Assembly (NCBI GenBank): GCA_937981555.1
Contig: CALJOK010000015.1
Coordinates: 1-64,000, forward strand
Length of the DNA: 64,000 bases
Direction: 5' to 3'
Source of the DNA: an uncultured Saprospiraceae bacterium
GTDB lineage: Bacteria; Bacteroidota; Bacteroidia; Chitinophagales; Saprospiraceae
The position numbers and the translations under genes were made by a program. Position 1 is the stretch's first letter. Each line of letters begins with the position of its first letter. Below the pieces are notes generated by a model. It had not been told where the DNA came from. It did not search any database and was given only the letters and a program-made list of their open reading frames with translations. Of this stretch, positions 24,962 to 36,500 are shown in pieces.

Positions 24962-25155
24962 GTGGAAGATCAAGACTCAGTATTTTGGAAATGTTTTATA
25001 ATGGTTTGCTGATGCGATGCGATAATTTCTTCTGAATTTGAAATAAATGGTTTGCTAATATTTCTATATCTGACTCAATGCAACGATCGATTGGATTTAA
25101 CTACCCGAGACAGACGATGGGAAATGAGTTTGGGGATGATTTGTCGGAAGAATAG
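24962..25155 (+). pseudogene. Decayed 3' copy of the membrane-protein gene at 18085-19251
   Basis: This stretch aligns with 19061-19251: shared blocks include GAAGATCAAGA, AGAAATGTTTT-like, ATTGGATTTAA, GGGAAATGAGTTTGGGGATG and a stop at 25153-25155 matching the parental stop. A one-base deletion early in the block and an in-frame TGA (CTTCTGAAT at about 25029) break the frame. Only the last 60 or so codons remain. The flanking intergenic sequence after the stop is also copied. Confidence 0.8.
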
Positions 25156-25162
25156 TATGAAT

Positions 25163-25284
25163 TGAATATCCAATACTCAAGAAGGAATGTTCAATTTCCA
25201 AAAACACAAAAGATGCTTCGATTTTCTATTCTTGGATATTGGGTGTTCATTAACAAACCGTTCGATATTAGATATTCAAAAAAT
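25163..25284. repeat. Copied intergenic segment ending at a hairpin
   Basis: Resembles 19255-19377 behind the intact gene: AATATCCAATACTCAA, AAGGAATGTTCAATTTCC, ATATTGG and CGTTCGAT...ATATTC blocks occur in the same order. The last part (ACGAAGCGTT, TTAGATATTC) is found a third time at 27374-27400. Such tracts of near-identical words are either duplication remnants or a dispersed intergenic repeat family. Confidence 0.65.
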
Positions 25285-25310
25285 CCCTCAACCCTGAAAA
25301 TGGCTGAGGG
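25285..25310. terminator. Terminator of the 25356-27215 gene
   Basis: CCCTCAACC / GGCTGAGGG hairpin, followed on the minus strand by six T. Homologous to the hairpins at 19378 and 27405. Confidence 0.75.
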
Positions 25311-25355
25311 ATTTTAATACAAAATTTAAAATTTCTCTACAAATAATTTTATAAA

Positions 25356-27215
25356 TTACTTCGAATGAAACTCACTAAAAGGATCTAATAATTTACTGTT
25401 TCGAATAAACCTTCCTGTTCTAATTTTTTTCTCATCATATTCCGTTCCTTTTTCAGATTCTCTTTTTTGCCAAAATTGTTGTCCTTGATCATCGAAATAA
25501 ATCCAAACCTTTTCGTATCTATTTCCTGTTCTAGAACTAGAGGATGTTCGATCTATTTTCACAAATCGAAGTATAGCATTTTCATCATAATAAACTTCCA
25601 TGATGGAAGTTCCTTTTTCTGATTTTTTGTCCATATAAAGTTTATCAATCAAAAACTCCTTGGTGACATAAGCTGTTTTATTAGGAATGTATTTATTTTC
25701 TTTTTTAAAAACTGAATACCCCTTACTCTGAATTTTAGCATCGATTTTTTGACTTATTTTTTCTACTTCTTTTATCCGAAAATCCATTTTCCAATTATCC
25801 TTATTGATCTCATAATTTATTTTCTCCATCAAATCGTTTTCAGAAATTTGATGAATTTCATAGATAGTTTTTTTATCCTCTTTAAATAAAAAATGATATT
25901 CAATATTATTCGCTTTTTTTCTAAGTGTATAACTTGATGCATATTTTCTAACTGCATTGGTAGGCAAATTATACACTAATACTGGATCATTAATTTTGCC
26001 TTTATTTTCAATAAGCAAACTGTATAACCCTCTCCCATGTTTACGTCCCTGCCAATAATTAATTAACAAACCTGACTCTAATTTTAAAACGGGAATCGTA
26101 CTTCCATATGTTTTACTCTTATTCGATAAGTAAAGAAGTTTAGTTTTAGGGTTGAGTTTTTCATCAAAACATTGGACGTATAATTTATCATTTCCAGAAT
26201 TTGGAGATTGAATAATACAAAAAACGGTTTCATTATGTAAATATATTTTGGCCTGCAAATCAGAAGCAAATTGCTTGTCCTTTCCTTCTTCTAAATTAGA
26301 CGGTATTTGTACTGTTTTTTCAACATCTAAATCCTTATTTAGAATACTTAAATGAACCGTTCCTATATTCCCTACAAAAGGTGATCTACTTTCCCAAGTC
26401 GACATACTATAACCGATGAAATATTTATCCCCAACTTTAAAACTATTCAGTTCTTTTAGATGCGTGCTTTTATCAGAAAATCCATCCACATTCCTTTGAT
26501 AAGTTGTTCCATCCTTTTTTTTAAATTTAACTTCTTCATGAACCACTTTAGGATTATCCATTAACCACTCTCCTTCATTACTAAGAAAGTTAGCGTAGAT
26601 TCGATTATTGTTTAACCAGATGATTAAAAACTTTTCAGGATCTTCATCATTAAGAAATAATCGATCGTAAGCATTATTAAACCCTCCCATCGAAGTGGTT
26701 AATTTTTCCATTTTTTTTAATCCAAGTTGATTTAGGGATCCTCTTACTTTGTTCTGATCAAACTTCCCTTTTCTATCTCTGAGTATTTGGATTTCATCTG
26801 GACTAGTATGTGGTTTTGGAATAGTAAATGCTGGCCGAGCTACCTTATTACTTGACTTCACAAAACCATTTTGATAACTGCTAACAGGACTATCTTCCTC
26901 AACCATTTCTTCCATTTCCATTGGAGCTGCCCTTTTAACTTCACTAGATTTTTTATTTTTCAAGTTATCGATATTCACAACTTTCCTTTCCCCAACTAGA
27001 TATAGAATGTCTTCCGCTGGAGAGAAGTAGAATTTTCCATATTGATATTCTTTACTTAATGCAGTTGATTTTTTTTGCAAAAGTTGAGCTGGCTTAGGTT
27101 CATCTGAATTAAAATATAAACCTTTCCCTTCATTGCTCATATAATTATCAACCTGTTGGGCAGAAACACCAATAGCTATAAATAGAAAAAGAAATACGAA
27201 TGAGTGTTTATTCAT
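25356..27215 (-). CDS. Large secreted protein of unknown function
   Basis: 619 residues from the ATG at 27215, chosen because MNKHSFVFLFLFIAIGVSAQ is a clean signal peptide; the ATG at 27245 adds 10 residues. About residues 85-110 are acidic and Met-rich (PMEMEEMVEEDSP). The middle is strand-rich with repeated short WxxN or GxxY turns, which could form a beta-propeller (for instance FLIIWLNNNRIYANFLSNEGEW, KYFIGYSMSTW, VFCIIQSPNSG). The C-terminus is Lys/Arg-rich and lacks a T9SS tail. I do not recognise the family. It interrupts the repeated phosphatase/TPR arrangement, so it may have entered after or with the duplication. Confidence 0.75.
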   Translation of the reverse strand: MNKHSFVFLFLFIAIGVSAQQVDNYMSNEGKGLYFNSDEPKPAQLLQKKSTALSKEYQYGKFYFSPAEDILYLVGERKVVNIDNLKNKKSSEVKRAAPMEMEEMVEEDSPVSSYQNGFVKSSNKVARPAFTIPKPHTSPDEIQILRDRKGKFDQNKVRGSLNQLGLKKMEKLTTSMGGFNNAYDRLFLNDEDPEKFLIIWLNNNRIYANFLSNEGEWLMDNPKVVHEEVKFKKKDGTTYQRNVDGFSDKSTHLKELNSFKVGDKYFIGYSMSTWESRSPFVGNIGTVHLSILNKDLDVEKTVQIPSNLEEGKDKQFASDLQAKIYLHNETVFCIIQSPNSGNDKLYVQCFDEKLNPKTKLLYLSNKSKTYGSTIPVLKLESGLLINYWQGRKHGRGLYSLLIENKGKINDPVLVYNLPTNAVRKYASSYTLRKKANNIEYHFLFKEDKKTIYEIHQISENDLMEKINYEINKDNWKMDFRIKEVEKISQKIDAKIQSKGYSVFKKENKYIPNKTAYVTKEFLIDKLYMDKKSEKGTSIMEVYYDENAILRFVKIDRTSSSSRTGNRYEKVWIYFDDQGQQFWQKRESEKGTEYDEKKIRTGRFIRNSKLLDPFSEFHSK

Positions 27216-27404
27216 TTTTTGAGAATTGAATTTTTTGTATAACATAGAATAAAATGAGTTATAAATGTTTTGATCTTAGGTATCTTAATTTTATGATTTT
27301 TTTTTAGCAAAAGTAAATGATATTTCTATTTTATTTTAATACCTCTACCTCAGTCTAGAAATAATAAATTCTTAACGAAGCGTTTACTATTAGATATTCA
27401 AAAA

Positions 27405-27432
27405 TCCCCCAACCATAAAACTGGTTGAGGGA
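27405..27432. terminator. Terminator of the giant phosphatase-repeat gene
   Basis: TCCCCCAACCA / TGGTTGAGGGA (27405-27415 and 27422-27432, one wobble) with T-runs on both sides. Third member of the hairpin set that ends each minus-strand unit in this segment. Confidence 0.8.
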
Positions 27433-27512
27433 TTTTTTGAATAAAAAAATAATACAAGTTTTGACTTAAAAATAATGTCAAGTCTTAAATTTATTATTTC
27501 ACAATAGAATAT

Positions 27513-30500
27513 TTATCGATTGACAATCACCTTTTCTATGAAGTAATTTTCTCCTTCCATTACTCGAAGGAAATACAGACCATTTGGCATTTCACTTAAA
27601 TCCATCTGAATTTCATTATGACCTTTTTCCATTTGAATACTTTGCGCAACTACTCTTTTTCCATTTAAGTCAATTAATTCGACATAAGTAGTTTCTCCTT
27701 CAATTGTTTTGTAATGAATATTTAAATGATCTTTTATTGGATTAGGAAAAAAGTGTAACGTGTTTTTTTCTTGTGCATCAACTGACCCTATATATGCTTT
27801 ACTTTTCGCAAAAGGATGTTTTTCGTTTTTGTCTGGAATTACAAAATTATTGGAAGCACTTATTTCAAAAGTAACATGAAGAGTCGCTGCATCTTCAGGA
27901 CTTCCATTATAAGAAACAGCAGTCCTAACTCCATTACCTGAAATAATAAAACCCATAGAGTTATTCTCTTCCCAGCCAGCACGATCTACAATTCCTTGTA
28001 CCAAAGTACTCAAGTCAGGAGTTTGTTGGTCTGTTCCTGCTTCCCCTTCTGAAGACCATGCTGATGGTGTCCAATTGACTGAAGCAGAAGTTGTTGGTCG
28101 AGAAGTAAGGTTGAAATCCGAGGAGGTAAAAGATAAAGAGTTATCCACATCTTCCCCATGAATCGTCAAGTTGGTAGATTCCGAATCCGTTTCATCGGTA
28201 GTAAATTGAATATAAGCATTCGTGATTACCGCACCCGTAGGAATATTTAATCCATTAAAAACTAAACCTACTGTTTGTTCATTTGAACCATCTTCTACCA
28301 TTTCCAAATCACTACTTGTGAGATTCATGTCACCACCCGATTCTTCTGCATCATCATCTTCATCACTTATTTGAATGGTTATACTCGTAGTTGGATTTTG
28401 AAGTGTAATAGAAATTTCCTCTGAAGTGGTATTTCCATCATTGTCAGTGGCGGTGGCTTTTAACAAATAGTTCCCAAAGGTTGTTGGTATCCAATTGAGT
28501 GAATAAGGTGCAGTTGCATCTATTCCAATTGAAATCCCATTTACAAAATATTCAACTTGAGTTACACTTCCGTTATTATCGAATGCATCAACATCTAATG
28601 TTATCGGATTTAAATTTGTAAAAACTTGTCCTTCTGTTGGATTTGTCCAACTAACCGTTGGAGCAATAACAGGTGGTCCCGTAGAAAAAGTAACATGGAG
28701 AGTCGCTGCATCTTCAGGACTTCCATTATAAGATACAGCAGTCCTGACTCCGTTGCCTGAAATGATAAATCCCATAGAATTATTCTCTTCCCATCCAGCA
28801 CGATCTACAATTTCTTGTACCAATGTACTCAAGTCTGATGTTTGTTGATCGATTCCAGCCTCTCCTTCTGAAGACCATGTTGATGGTATCCAATTAACTG
28901 AGGCAGAAGTTGTTGGCCGAGAAGTTAAATTGAAATCCGACGAAGTAAAAGATAAAGAGTTATCCGTATCCTCTCCATGAATTGTCAAATTAGTAGATCC
29001 AGAACCGGTTTCATCAGCAGTAAATTGAATATAAGCATTGGTGATTACCGCACCCGTAGGAATATTTAATCCATTAAAAACTAAACCTACTGTTTGTTCA
29101 TCCGAACCATCTTCTACCATTTCCAAATCGCTACTTGTAAGATTCATATCACCTCCTGATTCTTCTGCGTCATCATCATTATCATTTATTTGAATCGTGA
29201 TACTGGTAGTTGAGATAACAATGGGCTCACCTAAACAAATACAATCACTCCCATAGATGTCGTTAATGGTATTTGGATTAGCATCATCACATGAAGCTCC
29301 GATATAAATATTTGGATCGGTATCATCACAATCTGTATTATCTGAAACGTAACCAGCAGGAGCTGAACAATCCTGAACTGAATCATTTGGATCACCAAAT
29401 CCGTCGCTATCTGTATCCGCAAAGTATGAAACATTGATCAAGCCTTCATCTATTTGTCCATCACAATTATTATCTAAATCATCACATAGTTCTGGTGCGT
29501 TTGGATAAACACTTGCATTACTATCATCACAATCCGTATTGTCTGAAACGTAGCCCGAAGGAACGGAACAAGCCTGGATTGTATTATTCACGTCGCCAAA
29601 ACCGTCGCTATCTGTATCTGCATAAAATAAAATCAAGACACCTTCATCTATTTGACCATCACAATTATTATCTAAACCATCGCAGGCTTCTGTCGCACTT
29701 GGGTTAACTCCTTGATTACTGTCATCGCAATCCGTATTATCAATAACATAACCTGAAGGAACGGAACAAGCTTGGATTGTATTATTGGAATCGCCAAATC
29801 CATCGGTATCCGTATCTGCATAATAAATATTAAGATTCAATCCCTCATCTATCTGACCATTACAATTATTATCGATGCCATCGCAAACTTCTGTTGCAGT
29901 CGGATTTACACTTGCTTTGCTGTCATCGCAATCCGTATTATCAATCACATAACCCGAAGGTACTGAACAAGCTTGAAGTGAATTATTCGCATCACCAAAA
30001 CCATCGGTATCTACATCTGCAAAATATGTATTGCTCAAGCCTTCATCTATCTGGCCATCACAATTATTATCGATGCCATCGCAAACTTCTGTTGCAGTCG
30101 GATTTACACTTGCTTTGCTGTCATCGCAATCTGTATTATTTAAAACATAACCAGATGGAACGGAACAAGCTTGAAGTGAATTATTGGGATCGCCAAATCC
30201 ATCACTATCTGTATCTGCATAAAAAGAGATTAATACACCTTCATCTATTTGACCATCACAATTATTATCGATGCCATCGCAAACTTCTGTTGCAGTCGGA
30301 TTAACACTTGCATTACTGTCATCGCAATCTGTATTATTTAAAACATAACCAGATGGAACAGAACAAGCTTGAAGTGAATTATTAATATCACCAAATCCAT
30401 CACTATCTGTATCTGCATAAAAAGAAATCAATACACCTTCATCTATTTGGCCATTGCAATTATTATCGATGCCATCACAAATTTCCGACGCGCTAGGATT

Positions 30501-33500
30501 GATCGTAGGATCGGTATCATCACAATCAATATCAGAACAGAAACCATCATTGTCCAAATCAAAAAATGGAGCACATGGATTTGTTATAAAAATATAGGTA
30601 ATGTGAAGAATCGCTGCATCGTCAGGACTTCCATTATAAGAAACAGCATTTCTTTTTCCATCACCTGAAATGATAAAACCCATTGAGTTATTCTCTGCCC
30701 ATCCAGGTCGATCTACAATTTCTTGAACTAATGTACTTAGGTCTGGAGTTTGCTGATTTACTCCAGCCTCTCCTTCTGAAGACCAGGCTAGTGGTGTCCA
30801 GTCAACTGATGCAGATGTTGTTGGTCGGGAAGTAATGTTAAAATCTGATGAGTTAAAAGTTAAGGAGTTATCAGTATTCTCTCCATGAATCGTCAAATTA
30901 GTATTTCCCGAATCGGTTTCATCGGTGGTAAATTGAATATAAGCATTCGTGATGACCGCTCCTGATGGAATATTTAAACCATTAAATACTAAACCTACAG
31001 TTTGTTCATCTTGACCTTCCTCTACCATTTCCAAATCACTACTTGTGAGATTCATATCTCCTTCAAATTCTTCTGCATCATCATCTTCATCATTTATTTG
31101 AACCGTTATACTTGTTGTGATATCTTCAACTGTAATTGAAATTTCCTTTGAACCAATATTTCCTGCATTGTCAGTAGCTATGGCATTTAACAAATATCCT
31201 GCATAAGCTGGAGGTGTCCAACTGAATGAATAAGGCGCATCGACATCTACTCCTATTGATACTCCATTGACAAAACATTCAACTTGAGTAACACTTCCGT
31301 CAGTATCAAATGCATCGACATTTAATGGTAAGGAATTTAAGTTGGTAAAAAATTGTCCATTAGTTGGATTTGTCCAAGTGACCGTAGGTGGAATAACAAG
31401 TGGTTGACCTATACAAATACAGTTGTCATCGTAAATATCATTAATCGTATTTGGGTCGCCATCATCACAAGTTGCTCCAATATAAAAATTAGGATCTGTA
31501 TCATCGCAATCTGTATTATTGGAAACATAACCCGATGGAGTTGAACAGTCTTCAACTGAGTTATTGGGATCGCCAAATCCATCGCTATCTGTATCTGCAT
31601 AATAAGTATTATTAATCAAGTCTTCATCTACTTGGCCATCACAATTATTATCTATCTCATCACAGATTTCTGTTGCATTTGGATTAACATTTCCATTACT
31701 ATCATCACAATCCGTATTATCAACAACATAACCAGCAGGAACTGTACATGCCTGAATTGAATTATTAGCATCACCAAATCCATCACTATCTGTATCTGCA
31801 TAAAATGAAATCAGTACCCCTTCATCTATTTGGCCATTACAATTATTATCTATCCCATCACAGATTTCCGTCGCACTTGGATTAACATTTCCATTACTAT
31901 CATCACAATCCGTATTATCGGAAACATAACCACTTGGAACTGTACAAGCTTGGATAGGAAAATTAATATCACCAAACCCATCACTATCTGTATCTGCATA
32001 ATAAGTATTGGTCAATCCTTCATCTATCTGACCATCGCAATTATTATCTACACCATCGCAAACTTCTGTTGCATTTGGATTAACATTTCCATCACTATCA
32101 TTACAATCTGTATTATCAGAAACATAACCTGATGGAATCGTACAGCCCTGAACTGAATTATTTGGATCACCAAACCCATCACTATCTGTATCTGCGTAAT
32201 AAATAATACTATTCAAACCTTCATCTATCTGGCCATCACAATTATTATCGATGCCATCGCAGACTTCAGTCGCACTTGGATTAACACTTCCATTGCTATC
32301 ATCACAATCCGTATTATCAACAACATAACCCGATGGAACTGTACAAGCTTGAACTGAATTATTTGGGCCGCCATAGCCATCATTATCTGTATCTGCATAA
32401 TAAGTATTGAGCAAGCCTTCATCTATCTGGCCATCACAATTATTATCTATACCATCACAGATTTCTATCACATTTGAATTAACATTTCCATTCGTATCAT
32501 CGCAATCCGTATTATCGGAAACATAACCACTTGGAACTGTACAAGCTTGAACTGAATTATTAATATCGCCAAATCCATCGCTATCTGTATCCGCATAATA
32601 CGTATTGAGCAAACCTTCATCTATTTGACCATCACAATTATTATCGATGCCATCACAGATTTCGGTCGCACTTGGATTTACACTTCCATTACTATCATCG
32701 CAATCTGTATTATCAGAAACATAACCACTTGGAACTGTACAAGCTTGAACCGAATTATTAATATCTCCAAATCCATCACTATCTGTATCTGCATAATAAG
32801 TATTGAGCAAACCTTCATCTATTTGACCATCACAATTATTATCTAGACCATCACAAATTTCTATAGCACCAGGATAAACCATTACATTGGTATCATCACA
32901 ATCTGTATTATCGGATACATAACCCGATGGTACGGAACAATCTTGAACTGAATTATTTGGATCGCCAAATCCATCATTATCTGTATCCACATAATAAGTA
33001 TTGATTAAGCCTTCATCTATCTGACCATCACAATTATTATCTATACCATCACAAATTTCTATCGCACCAGGATAAACAGTTGCATTAGTATCATCACAAT
33101 CTGTATTATCCGAAACATAACCCGATGGTGCTGAACAGTCTTGTATGGAAATATTTGGATCACCAAATCCATCACTATCTGTATCTACATAATAAGTATT
33201 GATCAAACCTTCATCTATCTGACCATCACAATTATTATCTAGGCCATCACAAATTTCTAATCCACCAGGGTAAACAGTTATATTAGTATCATCACAATCC
33301 GTATTATCGGAAACATACCCCAAAGGAGCGGAACAAGCCTGAATTGAATTATTTATTTCGCCAAATCCATCACCATCCGTATCTGCATAAAAAGAAACCA
33401 ATACTCCCTCATCTATCTGACCATCGCAATTATTATCTAGACCATCGCAAATTTCTATCGCACCAGGATAGACCGTTGCATTGGTATCATCGCAATCAAC

Positions 33501-36500
33501 ATCAGAACAAAAACCATCATTATCCACATCAAATAATGGTGCACATGAATTTAATGAATAAGTAACATGAAGAGTTGCCGCATCGGAAGGACTTCCATCA
33601 TAAGATTCAGCAACCCTAGTTCCATTACCTGAGATGATAAAGCCCATGGAATTATTCTCAGCCCATCCAGCACGATCCACGATTTCTTGAACCAAGGTAC
33701 TCAAGTCAGGAGTTTGCTGATTTGTTCCAGCCTCTCCTTCTGTAGACCACGATGGTGGTATCCAATTAATGGAAGCTGAAGTAGTCGGTCGGGAAGTAAG
33801 ATTAGAATTCGATGAGGTAAAAGATAATGCGTTATCTGTATCTTCTCCACGAACTGTCAAATTGGTAGACGTAGTCTCCGCCTCATCGGTAGTAAATTGA
33901 ATATAAGCATTTGTTATTGTTGCCCCCGAAGGAATATTTAATCCATTGAATACTAAACCTACGGTTTGTAAATCTGACCCATCCTCTACCATTTCCAAAT
34001 CACTACTAGAGAGTATCATACTTCCACCCGATTCTTCTGCATCATCATCTCCATTATTTATTTGAACAACAATATCTACAGGAGTGATATCTTGAAGTAG
34101 AATAGAAATTTCTTCTGAACTAGTGTTTCCAGCATTATCGGTAGCTGTGGCTTTTAATAAAAAAGTCCCATAAATTGGTGGTGTCCAACTGATTGAATAT
34201 GGTGCAACTACATCTATTCCAATTGAAACTCCATCGACAAAATATTCAACCTGCGATATACTTCCATCGATATCAAAAGCATTCACATTTAATGCTATCG
34301 GATTTAAATTGGTATAAGCTTGTCCATTAATTGGGTTTGTCCAAATGACTGTAGGAGGAATAATCGGTGGCACACCTATACAAATACAATTGCTATTGTA
34401 AATGTCGTTAACTGTATTTGGATCGCCATCATTACAAGAGGCTCCGATATAAATATTGGAAGCGGTATCATCGCAATCTGTATTATCGGAAACATAGCCT
34501 GATGGAGCAGAACAGTCTTGTATGGAATTATTTAAATCGCCAAATCCATCGCTATCTGTATCTGCATAATAAGAATTATTAACCAAGCCTTCATCTACTT
34601 GTCCATCACAATTATTATCGACACCATCACAGATTTCTGAGGCACCTGGATTAACATTGCCATTATTATCATCACAATCTGTATTATCAGAAACGTAACC
34701 TGCTGGAATCGAGCAAGCTTGAACTGAATTATTAATATCGCCAAATCCATCGCTATCTATATCTGCATAAAATGAAACCTTTACCCCTTCATCTATTTGT
34801 CCATCACAATTATTATCGACGCCATCGCAAACTTCCGTTGCAGTTGGATTAACACTTCCATCACTATCATCGCAATCCGTATTATCAGAAACATAACCCG
34901 ATGGAACCGAACAAGCTTGAACTGTATTATTTGGATCGCCAAATCCATCACTATCTACATCTGCATAATAAGTAATCGTCAAGCCCTCATCCATCTGACC
35001 ATCACAATTATTATCGATGCCATCGCAAATTTCCGTTGCGCTTGAATTAACATTTCCATCACTATCATCGCAATCCGTATTATCGGTAACATAACCTAAT
35101 CGTTCGGTACAAGCTTGGATCGAGAAATTAATATCACCAAATCCATCACTATCTGTATCTACATAATAAGTATTGAGCAAGTCCTCATCTATCTGACCAT
35201 CGCAATTATTATCTATGCCATCACAAATTTCTGTAACACTTGGATTAACACTTCCATCACTATCATCGCAATCTGTATTATCCGAAACATAACCTGATGG
35301 AGCTGTACAAGCCTGAATAGAATTATTAATATCGCCAAATCCATCACTATCTGCATCTGCATAATAAATATTGAGCAATCCTTCATCTATCTGACCATCA
35401 CAATTATTATCTATGCCATCACAAATTTCCGTCGCGCTTGGATTAACATTTCCATCACTATCATCGCAATCTGTATTATCGGTAACATAACCTGATGGAG
35501 CAGTACATCCCTCAATTGAAATATTAATATCTCCAAATCCATCACTATCTGCATCTATATAATAAGTATTAATCAATCCTTCATCTATCTGGCCATCACA
35601 ATTATTATCGATGCCATCACAAATTTCCGTTGCACTTGGATTAACACTTCCATTACTATCATCACAATCTGTATTATCCGAAACATAACCTGATGGTGCA
35701 GTACAAGCTTGAACTGGATTATCCGGATCACCAAATCCATCACTATCCGCATCTGCGTAAAAAGAAATCAATACTCCTTCATCTATTTGACCATCGCAAT
35801 TATTATCAATACCATCACAAATTTCTATCGCACTTGTGTTTATATTTGGATTGGTATCATCGCAATCAATATCAGAACAAAAACCATCATTATCCATATC
35901 GAAGAATGCCACACATGGATTTATTTCAAAAGTAACATGAAGAGTTGCTGCATCGGCAGGACTTCCATCATAAGATTCAGCAATCCTAGCACCAACACCT
36001 GAGATGATAAAACCCATTGAATTATTTTGTCCCCATTCAGGACGATCTATAATTTCTTGCACCACAACACTCAAATCTGGAGTTTGCTGATTTAATCCAG
36101 CCTCTCCTATAATAGACCAGGCTTCTGGTATCCAATTGACAGAAGCTGAAGTAGTCGGTCGGGAAGTAATATTGGAATTCGATGAAGTAAAAGATAATGA
36201 GTTATCTGTATCTTCTCCATGAATCGTCAAGTTGGTAGACGTAGACTCTGCCTCATCGGTAGTAAATTGAATATAAGCATTTGAAATTACCGCACCTGTA
36301 GGGATATTTATTCCGTTAAAGACTAAACCTACGGTTTGATCATCCGAACCATCCTCTACCATTTCCAAATCACTACTAGAGAGTCCCATACTCCCACCTG
36401 ATTCTTCTGCATCATCATCGCCATCATTTATTTGAATAGCTATATTTACTGGACTGATATCTTGAAGATGAATTGAAATTTCCGCTGAGCTGGTATTTTC

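Noticed and set aside
29495-36000. Many long plus-strand open frames rich in Ile, Thr or His inside the giant gene
   Set aside because: They are antisense shadows of the low-complexity repeat codons; they have no start context or family pattern, and the minus-strand frame is clearly the coding one.
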